DNA of 64,000 nt from Schistocerca nitens (lineage: Eukaryota; Arthropoda; Insecta; Orthoptera; Acrididae). Position 1 is the first letter of the stretch; every line of letters starts with the position of its first letter. The notes under the pieces are model-generated. The model made no database searches. It saw nothing but the letters and a program-made list of their open reading frames with translations, and had not been told where the DNA came from. Positions 41,091 through 52,390 of the stretch are shown piece after piece. The translations under genes were made by a program, and so were the position numbers. The DNA is taken from positions 530,801,102-530,865,101 of the forward strand of contig NC_064616.1 of the NCBI RefSeq assembly GCF_023898315.1, read 5' to 3'.

Positions 41091-44000
41091 TGAGGTAGCT
41101 AAAGGCATATTTACTGTAAGCTGTCATTACTCCTAGATGGATGTTATCATTCTAACACCTTCTTCTGGAGCAGTAGAACAATCTTGTAGTCTGCAACTCA
41201 TAACTCATGTGGCTGTGAAAGAGTGCATTGTACATTTCTAAGAGATAATGTGTTGTTATGTGCATTAGTTTTTTTTAATGGTGCACAACTTATTTATTCA
41301 CATCCATGTGCTATGTGTGTTTGCCAACTGAGTTTGCTGTCAGACCTGAAACCAAGATGTTACACAATACCTATATTGCCCAGTCACTCTTTGGTCATAT
41401 TGAGTAATACATCTGCTTATGGATTGCCTTATTCAGGTCTTTTGCATTACATAATAAGGTTGTATCATGTGAAAACAGTAAGGTCAGACCTCTGCAGCCC
41501 AAATAATTTACCACTAATATGAATAAGAAATGCTTGCATGAGTTTGCTCCTTTGAGCACTATCTGTTGCTTGTTTTCTAAGTAGGACTGAAAATTCATCA
41601 GGACAACACCAATAGCTCCACAATGCTCCACCTTGCTCAGAAAACTCTTGTGTTTTATGTAGTTAAACACTTTATTAGGTTCAAAAACTGTTCATGTTTT
41701 GTACTCCTTCTCTTTATACACCTTCATGATCATTCTTCCATAAACAAGGCACTGCTGAAATGATGAACTTTCATTACCTAGATCAATGTCATACATCATG
41801 TCATTACAAAGTCCCCCACTTTTTCTGGTACATGAATTAGTGATATTGGTCCCTTGCTTAACACTTCAATTCGATCACTCCTTTTGTAGACTGGCGCTCT
41901 TCAAGCTACATTCAAAAAACTGGGCAAGTACAACATGAAAAATACTGTTTGATGCTATGGTTAGTGGTCCTGTAACTTCAATAATAATTTTATTCAGGAT
42001 AGCACATGATGTACCATTGTCATCTGGAATCTCTGAACACTTGTAAGCTTTCACAACGCTATGAACTCATTAGAATGCATTTCCTCCTGTCACTGACAGT
42101 ACAATAGTTGCTTTGCATCACAATGGCATGTAGAGTCTATATCCAAATCTGGAAATTTTTTCACATATTCTCACAAAGTACTCATAATACAGGGTGAACA
42201 TTAATAAAACTTATAAACTGCAGGGATGTATTCTTCAATGGAAATAGAGGAAAGAACATCCTATGGAAGTGTGTCTGGAAATGCATCACTGTCACGGTAG
42301 ATGGCGCTGATGATTGAAAGTTCCTCTGACCACATGCTGTGTGTTCCTTGTGTGTTGCAGGCTGTGTGGCTGACATAGTGTACTGTAAGCAGCAGAATGA
42401 TCTGGTATTCATCTCAGGATTGAGATGAGATGGTGTTCGGGTATGGCCAAACAGATGGAAATGGTCAAGAGGCAGCACAGCTATACCAAAAAAAAGTACG
42501 GTCACAGACACCAGCCACACCACACAACATTTCTAGCACTTTTGCGGCATTTGTGTGATCATGGATCCTTTCAGACAGATTAATGTGCAGGGAGGTGGTG
42601 GACTGAGTGTACACCAGATGTGGAGGAACAGGTTCTACAGGATGTTGAGATGGACCCTAGTGCAAGCTCCAGGCAAGTGGCCTGCTAACATGGTGTAACC
42701 CATGATCATACAAACGCCCAAAAAGGGCTTGAAATTTTTTGTGATGTGGCTGGTGTCTGTGAGGGTACTTTTTTTGGTATAGCCATGCTGCCTCTTACCC
42801 ATTTACAGCTGCTTGGCTGTACACAAACACCATCTTGGCCAGTTCCTGACATTAACACCAGACCATTCTGCTGCTTAAAGTATGCTTTGTCAATCACACA
42901 GCCTGCAAAGCAAAAGGAATGCACAACATGTGGTCAGAGGAACTTTCATTTGTCAGCACCATCTACTGTGGCAATGATGCATTTCTGGACACATGTTCAT
43001 TGGACCTTCCTTCCTCTGTTTCCTGTCGGGAAACCATTCCTGCAAGTCAAAAGTTTTATTAGTGTTCACCCTGTATATATTAGGAAAATGTAGAGAATCT
43101 GTGTTCATCAACTGAATCCCAAGCTCCCTTGCATGGATTATGAACATTTTCAAACACAAGTATTGTAATTCTTTTTGACCACTTTGGTATCTTTGCCGTA
43201 AGCACCTTTTGCATATAAATAATGGCAAACAAAAATGTTGTATATAGTTAGCTCTGTTGCTGCTGTGATCTGGTTATTTAGTATGAGTAAAGTGCATTTT
43301 ATGTTAGCTAGTTTAGTCGTGTGCCATGTTTGGTTTTTTTTAGCAATTTTTTGTTGCTGTCAGTTAAAAATGCACTTTTCAGATGATAAAATTCTTCCCA
43401 ATTAAATGATTCTCCTGCTAAACATGCACTATAAAAGCCAAATAATATCAGATCGGTTTGCATGCAAATCCACAATTAATGCAATACATTCTGCAATTAC
43501 TGCTTCCTCTACACTTTTCCTGGAATACCTTGTGCATAAACTAAAACATCACCTCTGGTTGGCTGGTAATTTGTCATAAATAGTCCATATGTACTACTCA
43601 TATTTATAAATCACTCACATTGATATTTGTTTAACCTTTTTGTTCACTGAAATCATACATTTTTGCTCTAGTCACATTAGGTAACTGAAGATGACATTTC
43701 AAAGTCATAATCTGGAGAACAGTACACTGAGATAACAATTATGTCAAAACCTAATAGCAGCAGCTATCTCCATATCTGAATCAACACAATGCCTCTTTAA
43801 GTCATTTTCACACATGTTAAAGCTACTGTCAGCATAAACAATCATAGAAACATGAATAATTGTTCAGTTTTTCTTTTATTTTTATTCCTAGAGCATGCCC
43901 AGAGACTTAATAACTTTGTAGTATTCACCTTCTGGCTGCAAATCTCGGTTTAACAAACACATAACATACCTGGCTCCATTTTCTCAACAAAGAATGATAA

Positions 44001-44150
44001 TAAATTACCTTTTGCTCTAAGACACTGAACATTTACAATGATTATTACTACAGGACCTTTAATTTCGTGTCCCCTACTATGTTACTAGAACACAGATCAT
44101 CTTTGGAAATAAAAACTGTCAGGTCACAGCATTTTTTGGCCACATACTCT
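41091..44150 (-). pseudogene. CR1/jockey-type LINE, endonuclease and RT parts, split by a palindromic element
   Basis: Read right to left: the endonuclease start at about 44050 reads IIIVNVQCLRAKGNLLSFFVEKMEP, then FDIIVISVYCSPDYDFEM near 43700. After the palindromic insertion (42190-43073) the RT continues: PVYKRSDRIEVLS, PISLIHVPEKV, a KESTQ-like stretch, then IKHKSFLSKVEHCGAIGVVL, FQSYLENKQQIVLKGA and DTTLLCNAKDLNKAIHKQ. The two halves join in the correct order across the insertion, so they are one element. It is broken by many stops. Confidence 0.75.
42190..43073. mobile_element. palindromic non-autonomous transposon (MITE/foldback type)
   Basis: The left end CAGGGTGAACATTAATAAAA and the right end TTTTATTAGTGTTCACCCTG are inverted copies, each flanked by TA (42188-42189 and 43074-43075). 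The arms are several hundred bases long: for example ATGCATCACTGTCACGGTAGATGGCGC on the left pairs with GCACCATCTACTGTGGCAATGATGCAT on the right, and the ACAAACACC/CATCTTGGCC part pairs with GGTATTCATCTCAGG-like sequence. No transposase is present. The TA duplication and CAGGGTG end suggest mobilisation by a Tc1/mariner-type enzyme. Confidence 0.85.
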
Positions 44151-44570
44151 TGATCATTATTTTGCCCTTTACTTCAGAGTACAAACTGATCTTCGAGCTA
44201 CTGTGCAAAGCCTTCATCTCTAGCTTCCCAAATATGAATTTTTTTTATTCATTTTAAGATTAATGTTGTAAGTTAGAACACTTTTTAGACTTTTATCTGC
44301 AGGTAGCCCTATAAGAGAACTTCAATGCATTTTCTTATTCCATTTTGAAATGATAGCATTCACTTTATGTGTACTCCATTCTTTTTAAAATTACAAAAAT
44401 TACTATGGAAATGTAAGGTTTTTTCTTATGTTAAAAACTGTTCCAGGGTACAAAATGATCATGTAAATGGGAACAAATATTCTATTCAAATTTTAAAATG
44501 TTGCAATCAAAGAAATTTTTTTCAATACTGTATTTAATAGATTATGTGTTATGTTATCATTCTACCCCCC
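44151..44570. other. no recognisable feature, ends in a poly-C tract
   Basis: AT-rich spacer. A run of C (about 44565-44577) borders the RTE-like fragment that follows. Confidence 0.35.
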
Positions 44571-45500
44571 CCCCCCCTCCTTTTCTTTTTCTTTTTTTGA
44601 GTCATCAGTCCACTGGCTGGTTTGATGTGACCTACTACAAATCCCCCTCCTGTGGGAACCTCTTGATCTCAGGATAGCACCTGCAAGCTATGTCCTCAAT
44701 TATTTGCTGGTTGTATTCCAGTCTCTGTCTCCCTCAACCATTTTTATTCTCTACAGCTCCCTCTAGTACCATGGAAGTTATTCCCTGATGTCTTAACAGA
44801 TGTCCTATCATCCTGTCCCTTCTTCGTGTCAGTGTTTACCACACATTCCTTTGCTCTCCAATTCTGTGCAGAACCTCCTCATTCCTTACCTTATCAGTCC
44901 ACTTAAATTTCAACATTCATCTACAGCAACACATCTCCAGTGCTTTGATTCTTCTCTGTTCCAGTTTTCTCACAGTCCATGTTTCACTACTATACAATGC
45001 TGTGCTCCAAACATACATTCTCAGAAATTTCTTCCTCGAATTAAGGCTTATGTTTGACAGTAGTCGACTTGTCTTGGCCAAAAACACCCTTTTTGCCAGT
45101 GCTAATCTGCTTTTGATGTTCTCCTTGTTCTGTCTGTCATTGGTTATTTTGCTGTCTGGGTAGTAGAATCCTTTAACTTCATCTTCTTCATTACCATCAA
45201 TTCTGATGTTAAGTTTCTCACTGTTCTTATTTGCGCCACTTCTCATTACTTTTGTCTTTCTTCAATTTACTCTCAATCCATATTCTGTATTCATTAGAGT
45301 GTTTATTCCATTCAGTAGGTCATGTAATTATTCTTCACTTTCATTGAGGATAGCAATGTCATCAGGGCATCATATCATTGATATCTTTTCACCTTGAACT
45401 TTAATTCCTCTCCTAAACGATTTTTTTATTACCATAATTGCTTCTTTGATGTATAGATTGAACAGTAGGCTCAAAAGATTACTCCCTGTCTTACATTCGT
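44571..45500 (-). pseudogene. RTE-like LINE fragment, C-terminal part of RT
   Basis: The minus-strand frames parallel the C-terminal half of the LINE at 10448-12451: GFYYPDSKITNDRQNKENIK matches FCYLGSKITDDCRSREDIK, then SRLALAKRVFLAKTSRL, LRMYVWSTALYSSETWTV, RRIKALEMCCCR. The copy starts within the palm, just after the region corresponding to NLYIEQ, and runs to the 3' end at about 44600 (TCATCAGTCCACTGGCTGG, parallel to TTCAGTCCTGAGACTGG). It is more decayed than the copy at 10.4 kb. Confidence 0.8.
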
Positions 45501-46545
45501 TTTAATCATTCTACTACATACCAATAACCAGTAAATGAAACCAAATTAAGAAGATGTATTATCAAGAAGCAGTTAAAAGTTAACAACAATTCTTGAAATA
45601 GATGCTATTGGCTACTAACACAAATTTCCACTTTCAAGACAGGGATAATAGTTAAGACATTAAAGAATCTTGGTTCATTTGCAAATGTCATGTGTCCCAT
45701 TGTAGAAAACCTCCTTACATTTCAAGGTATAAGATGGTGCATGACCAATGAAGTTTAGCTTAACTGTCCACATATTATGTAACTAGTTTTAAAAATATAC
45801 AGAATTTTACTCACCATAAAACTCTCTAACTGAAGAATTAACAATATCCACCAATTAGCTTTAATATATTATACAGAACTTAAATATGCAGAGCTCCATA
45901 TATTTACAAATGCTGGACAAAACACAACCAACACAACCTTATATCTCATTAAAAAAAAAAAAAATTAAAAAAGTTGGAAACTGCTTATGACAGTTTCTAG
46001 TCTGTATTCCTTCATATGATTCTGAAATCAGTCACTAAGCTGTAACTCCAACCAGAATACATGTGTTCCTAGGCACACTATCCTCCAGGTTCATTGCTCT
46101 CCACTATGCAGAAAGTTTTCCAAATTTTCAGCTGTTGTGTAATTATCACCTTGCCTACTTGAAACAAGTCCTTTACTCAAAATCAGGCATTCAGTTATCA
46201 TCACCTGCTACTTTAATAGTATTTGTCTTATTTGTGACAGTATTCAGAAGCACAATCCACATGCTCCCCCATTTTCAATAAACTCTTTTTTTTTTTTTTT
46301 TTACTATAATAGGTGTGTTAATGCAGAACATGTCTGCTCACTGACTGAACATAACTGACAACTGCTACTTTTTATCCCGAATTACCTAATTGCTTATCAC
46401 TGTGTCCCTTTAAGACTCACTTTGCTGCTATGTATTTATTTTTCTCCCCATATACTGCAGACTGCCTTATGGTTTTGGTTTTGATATTGATACATTACCC
46501 AAATGAATGCCTAAATTAATGAACTGTTGGTAGTGTTTTATGCCA
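45501..46545. other. intron sequence with no recognisable element
   Basis: AT-rich, with an oligo-A run near 45951 and an oligo-T run near 46286. No coding or repeat signal was recognised. Confidence 0.35.
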
Positions 46546-47125
46546 CTTAATATACACTGACCAGTCACATTAATACAACCACCTGTCAAAAGCCTGAATA
46601 ACCACCTTTTGCAGTGCAGACTGCTGCGAGGCAGGAAATGAGTCACTCAGGTTCTGGCAGAAAGTGATGTGGAGCCATGCTGACTGCAGTGCCATGGCCA
46701 ACTGTGCTAGGTTTCTCGGTTGAGGATCCACGGCACAAAGAGTCTGATCGAGGTGGTCCCACAGATTCTCAATTGGGTTTAAATCTGGGGAGCTTGGTGG
46801 TCAGGGGAATATGGTAAACTCTTTGTGGTGCTCTTAGAACCATGCATGTGCACTGGCTCTTAGAACCATGCATGTGTACTGCAAGCTGTGTGACATGTTG
46901 CAGTGTTCTGTTGGTGGATGGCATTGTGCTGAGGAAGAACAAACTGCTTGTAGGAGTGGACCTTGTCCCCAAGGATAGACACATCTTTGTTTTGATCCGT
47001 TGTGCCTTACAGAATGACAAGATCACCCAGGGAATGTCCTCCAGTCTTGACCCTTCTGATGATTGCAGCAGGGTGTTTGTTTTCATATTTTCATTCTCTG
47101 ATTCTTATGGCATGATATTCAGGGT
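46546..47125 (-). pseudogene. Tc1-like transposon fragment
   Basis: The left end ATACACTGACCAGTCACATT is a Tc1-type inverted end. Minus-strand coding traces follow from the catalytic C-terminal end inward, for example a GGTGGTCCCACAGATTCTCAATTGGGTTTAAAT stretch that encodes the family's NPIENLWDHLD-type motif. The fragment stops at about 47125 within the transposase, so the other half is lost. A direct duplication GGCTCTTAGAACCATGCATGTG/CACTGG-type of about 25 bp lies at 46835-46880. Confidence 0.7.
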
Positions 47126-48620
47126 AACTCTTTACTGAGGAAGAAAGTGTTACAAAGAAGTGTAATAAGGATAATAAGTGGTCCACCCTAGAACATGTAG
47201 ACAGCTCTTTACAGAGTTTAGCGTACTGACAACAGATTCATAGTATATTTGGTCCCTAATGAACTTTGTTGTCAACAGTCAGTCTCAATTTCAAAATACA
47301 GTAATTCCTAAATATAAAGGAGTGATATATTCATCCATAAAAAGCTTCTCCAAAGAAAAATTCCTAAATATGCAGTTACACACACACAAATATGTGTGAA
47401 CAGATGTGTGTGTGTGTGTGTGTGTGTGAATGAGAAATTTATCATAGCTAAGTGTAAATCAATATATGTAAAAAAGAAAAGTAAAAAAAAAAAAATTGCT
47501 TAAGGTGTTCATGTTAATTGACAGCACATTCTCATATTTTTTACTCAGAAATTGTACTGTAATTTACTGTAATTGTAAAGCTGACTCATTATATATCATG
47601 GCAAAGAATCACAATTATGATCCATGGATCATGCAAATAACTAAGCAGAACTATGGCAGATTTCTGGTGCCCCAACAAAAATCAAACCATCTTTTTACTT
47701 TGTGCTTCTTCTATGCAGTACTAACAATCTTGAGCAACTGACAATGCATGACTGTGCTTCATCTATGACAGCACCTTGAATGAAATTTCATGCTGCTGGT
47801 TTAGTGCATCTGGTTAAAACTGATACTTTTATTACACAAGGAAAGTGCTTAAATTACTGTTTGTCTTAAAGCATCCAAAATCATTTTGTATGGATCACTC
47901 AGATATTAATCAAAAGCCTGTCATGTAGTGTATCCTTGAACAGTGGCCCTTACACATTATGGGAGCAGCTCTTACTTGTCTATCCTCAAATTGTTACTCC
48001 AACAACCTCTTTCCCACAGTGAATAGCATATGGTTTAAATATCTTTTAAAATCTAATCTAAAATCTAAAATTGTTTCCCTGTCTTGCATTTTCAAAGTTA
48101 ATTGTGTCAGTAAAGAGGATGTTAGCCTTTAAGTGAATTCACCAACAGTTTCATGCGATCTGCAAGTTAGTTTCTCCTTGGAGAAAATGTATAAAATTAA
48201 AAGAAAACAACATAGCTGGCTAAGAGTTGCCTTCAATAGGTTAAAATTCTAGCACTGCCATCATAAACATTTACAGTAGAAGTCAATAATCCTAGCTTTC
48301 GTAATTTTCTGTTCCCTCTTCAGAAAGGAAAGAGGTATTGGGTGGGGAGATTGGAAATGGGAGGGGGACGGTTGACCACTTACAACCTAACTTGAAACTT
48401 ACTCACATGTTGTGAGGATGAAGGGAGGCAAGGATGATTAATAATCAGAGAAAGGGAGAGAATAGGATACCAACGATAATACATTTTTAAGTACTATACC
48501 AGCTCTAGTTCAGGGAACAATGCACTGTGTTGCACAGTGGATTTTTCGTCAAGACAGTCCTACAATAGTTGATTCAGAGAACTAAAAGCTAAACACACAT
48601 TGTCAGTCAAGAGACAGTGA
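47126..48620. other. intron sequence, with a (TG)n tract
   Basis: Contains (TG) repeats at about 47405-47428 and an oligo-A run near 47480. From 48300 to 48480 is a GA/GGGAGGG-rich stretch similar in composition to the palindromic element at 50480-50797. No gene recognised. Confidence 0.35.
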
Positions 48621-48624
48621 TATG

Positions 48625-50095
48625 TTATTTCAATGTATGATTATTTTTTGTAAAATCATTATTAGCCAAGATCGCATATAGGAAAATAGATAACTAGTTC
48701 TTGACTATTTTTGGTCATTTCAGATCTGAAGGATATTGAAGCAGAGTGTTACAAGACAGGAATTGCATTCAATATTAATGGCATTTACAAAAGATTTTGA
48801 CAAAATTATTAAATAGTTCATACCATAATATAAAGAGCATGCCTAAGATAAGTGAACACTTAGCCAGTTAACTTTTAACAGTGCAACAGAATGTCAGCTG
48901 TGAAGTATGTACATCAACTGTCACAAAATGAAGTAAAATTGTCATCAGATCATAACAATGTAAGCATACATACGCCACAAATGACAAGAAAATAGCATAA
49001 AAGTAAAATGAAAACCATTACATTACAGGCATACCTTTGAACTTGTCCCTGTAACTTGAGTATACAGTAAATATAGACAAGCACTGTTGTCATGCATTTA
49101 ATGTGGCATAGAAAATAGCCATGCTGTCTGGTGACAGTGACAGTCTAGGTTTCCATGAGCTGGTCAGAAACAAACTGAATAGTGTCAGTACCCAGTCTCA
49201 TGGGTGAAGAAAGTGAGAGAGGTGGCCAACACAGTGTAATTCAATTTTGTCAAAAAACAGTTAAAATATGACTGTTGGAAGGAAACAGAGTAATATAAAC
49301 AAGTTGAATAAACACAAATATGAAGCTGTACAGGCAGAAGATCTTGCAGAGGGTGTAATTTCATAAAACTCTTTATTAAAACAGAATGATCAACAGTACA
49401 GTAATTTATACAGATCTATATAAAAAGTACTGCACATGTGTACAGAAAAAGGAAATCACATTAACATGGATTGGCTTAAAATTATACAAAATATGAGGAT
49501 GGCCAATATATGTGATTGTTTTGAATGGGCTACATTAATGTATACCATAATGATGTCACTAATATAAAATGATAAACAGAAATAGACAGTGGCAATTGGA
49601 ACAGTTCAGCTAATAACTGGAATTTAAAATTATGAAAGACCAACATAATATGCCCATACAGTAGTGGAAATTTACATACTGTGAGCCTCTGACTTACAGA
49701 ATTATTGTAGCAAACAAATCCTATGAACATACACATTTAATAGTGAACCTCAGTGTGCATTAGCAAATATGTGAAGACAATCTGGATGTATATATCATCT
49801 GCAATTTTTCATTATACTGTAGAATAACTTACATATAGAGTCATTTACAGTGTAGTAAAGAAAAGCAATCAGTTAAAAATGACATGTATAAAATATAAAA
49901 AAAGCACAGGTAAGGCGAAATATTAAGATCAATAAAATGAAGTAAATATGGGTGAATGGTACAACAGAATAGTGGCCCATGTTTAAGTGATATGTTACTG
50001 ATGTCTAAGTTACTGTATACATCCAATCACTATGTGCTATGCACACTGCAAACATAGTGATCAATAAGATAACAGTGAATATAAAGAGTTAATAT
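48625..50095 (-). repeat. left arm of a long inverted repeat
   Basis: The reverse complement of this arm aligns along nearly its whole length with 52391-53930. Matching landmarks are CATTATTAGCCAAGATCGCATATAGG with CCTTGGTTAATAA-type sequence at 53875-53905, GGCATACCTTTGAACTTG with CAAGTTCAAAGGTATGCC, and ACAGATCTATATAAA with TTTATACAGATCTGTATAAA. Identity is imperfect, roughly three quarters to four fifths by eye. It has no coding frame. Confidence 0.85.
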
Positions 50096-50479
50096 ACAAT
50101 ATTGCCCTATAATATATTTAAGACCTAGGTCTATGTGTTGTGCATTTCTAAAACTTTTTATATAACTTAGGTACTCCACTACATATTACATAGTTAATGA
50201 TTGTTATCAGCTGTTATTTTCCATCAGTGATTGAGTTTGTAAGGCAGTATTGCATTTCTAACTGTTTATTTTGAATGTTATTATATTTTTAAGTATAAAT
50301 CATTGGCATCTGCAATATATATGTTGTTCTATGTATAGTATGTATACTTCTAAAACTATTCATGAAACTTGGGCACTCCATTATGGTTTATATTGACTAT
50401 TACGTATTGTGCACATTTTTTGCCTATGTTTGTGGTATGCACAGTGCACACTGACTGAATAGCAATGAAAATAATCATG
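50096..50479. repeat. spacer of the inverted repeat with a direct duplication of about 195 bp period
   Basis: TTTCTAAAACTTTTTATATAACTTAGGTACTCCA (50145 region) recurs as TTCTAAAACTATTCATGAAACTTGGGCACTCCA (50350 region). Parts of the spacer also match the inner end of the right arm, so the spacer may be duplicated arm sequence. Confidence 0.55.
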
Positions 50480-50797
50480 TATAAAAGGTATTACAGTTTG
50501 CAAGCTTTTGGAGCAGAAGGGTTGAAGGGGAAGGAAGGGGGTATGGAAAAGGACTGATGAGGCTTAGGAAAAGGGGTAGAGATTGGAAAAATCACTCAGA
50601 ACCACATGTCAGGGAAGACTTACCATATGGAAAGTCTCGCCTGACCCAGGGTGCGGGTAACTTTTCTGATCCCTACCCCTTTTCCTAAACCTCACCAGTC
50701 ATTTTCCTTAACCCCTCTTCCTTCCCCTTCAACACTACCTTCTACCACAAGAAGGAGCCACTGATTCCAAAAGCATGCGAACTGTAATACCTTTTAT
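50480..50797. mobile_element. short palindromic (MITE-like) element
   Basis: The left end ATAAAAGGTATTACAGTTTG pairs with the right end GAACTGTAATACCTTTTAT. Inner segments AGGAAAAGGGGTAGAGATTG and ATCCCTACCCCTTTTCCTAA are also inverted copies, so the element folds back on itself almost completely. There is no coding frame. Confidence 0.75.
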
Positions 50798-50933
50798 ATT
50801 TGTGTTCTCCTGCCACCACTTGATGACTAGATTTTTTTTATCTACACTATGGTTGAATATATACATTAACTCAGACAACAGTAACATCACTTATACATGG
50901 GGAAATGGATGCATGTACCAGTAACCTCTATTA

Positions 50934-52388
50934 CACACATCAAAAAAAGTTTTGCATCACCTCGGTTCCGACAGTTCCGGAACCTGTACAGAAAATTGGA
51001 AGAGAGATCAACATAAACATCAGTTCCGCCCTTTTTATTGCTCATGAAAACCACGCATTGTATGTTGTACCACCATACAGTGAGACCTTCAGAGGTGATG
51101 ATCAAGATTGCTATAAATACCAGTTCCTCTAATACCCAGTAGCACATTCTCTTGCATTGATGCACGACTGTATTCGCCATGGCATACTATCCACAAGTTC
51201 ATCAAGGCACTGTTGGTCCAGATTGTCCCACTCCTCAATGGTGATTCGGCTTGGACACCCAGAGTGGTTGGTGGGTCACATCATCAATAAACAGCCCTTT
51301 TCAATCTATCCCAGGCATGTTCTATAGGGTTCATGTCTGGAGGACATACTGGCCACTCTAGTTGAGCGATGTCGTTATCCTGAAGGAAGTCATATAAAAG
51401 ATGTGCATGACGGGGGCTCAAATTGTCATCCATGAAAATGAATGCCTTGCCAATATGCTGCCAAAATGGTTGCACTATCGGTCAGAGGATGGCATTCACG
51501 TATTGTACAGCTGTTATGGCACCTTCCATGACCACCAGTGGTGAATGTTGGTCCCAATAATGCCACCCCAAAACAACAGGGAACCTCCACGGTGCACTAA
51601 CTGGACAGTGTGTCCAAGGCTTTCAGCCTGACCAGGTTGCCTCTGAACACATCTCCGACGATTGTCTGGTTGAAGGCATATGCGACACTCAATGGTGAAG
51701 AGAATGTGATGCCAGTTCTGAGCAGTCCATTCGGCACATTGTTGGGCCCATCTGTACCATACTGTGTGGTGTCATGGTTGCAAAGATGAACCTCGCCATG
51801 TCGCGAGTGAAGTTGCGCATTATGCAGGCTATTGCGCACAGTTCGAGTCATAACACTACGTCGTGTGGCTGCATGAAAAGCATTATTCAACATGGTGGCA
51901 TTGCTGTCAGTGTTCCTCCAAGCCATAATCTGTGGGTAGCAGTCATTCACTGCAGTAGTGGTCCTTGGGCAGCCTGAGCGAGGCATGTCATCCACAGTTC
52001 CTGTCTCTATCTATCTCCTCCATGTCCGAACAACACGCTTCGGTTCACTCTGAGATGCCTGGACACTTCCCTTTTTAAGAGCCCTTCCTGGCACATGGTA
52101 ACATTGTGCACATTATTTAACCATGGTATCAACTGTCTAGGCACAGTTGAACTACAGATAACACAAGCCGTGCTTCTTCTTCCCGGTGGAATGACTGGAA
52201 CTGATTGGCCATCGGTCTCCCTCAGTCTAATAGGCTCTGCTCATGCATGGTTTTTTTACATCTTTGGGTGGGTTTAGTGACATCTCTAAACAGTCAAAGG
52301 GACTGTGTCTGTAATACAATATCCATGGTCAACATCTATCTTCAGGAGGTCTGGGAACCAGGGTGATGCAAAACTTTTTTGATGTGTG
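50934..52388 (-). mobile_element. Tc1-like transposon with both ends and TA duplication
   Basis: The left end CACACATCAAAAAAAGTTTT and the right end AAAACTTTTTTGATGTGTG are inverted and flanked by TA at 50932-50933 and 52389-52390. The terminal inverted repeats continue inward as GCATCACCTCGGTTCC and CCAGGGTGATGC. The length is 1455 bp, normal for Tc1-type elements. It contains a decayed transposase gene on the minus strand. Confidence 0.92.
51210..52010 (-). pseudogene. Tc1-like transposase, decayed
   Basis: The minus-strand N-terminal half has RSGCPRTTTAVNDCYPQIMA, the GRPR-type linker between DNA-binding domains, and SVMTRTVRNSLHNAQL, the second helix-turn-helix. The catalytic half lies in another frame with FIFMDDNLSPRHAHLL, which carries the second Asp, and WPVCPPDMNPIEHAWDRL, which carries the catalytic Glu of the DD34E triad. 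Frame shifts near 51480-51600 and a decayed first Asp region make it inactive. Confidence 0.85.
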
Positions 52389-52390
52389 TA

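Noticed and set aside
41223-41522. A plus-strand 99-codon frame with hydrophobic segments
   Set aside because: It lies antisense to the RT remnant of the LINE at 41.1-44.2 kb, and its content fits the reverse complement of the RT.
42746-43093. A plus-strand 115-codon frame
   Set aside because: It lies in one arm of the palindromic element; the other arm gives a similar frame on the opposite strand (42182-42523), so it reflects the palindrome and not a gene.
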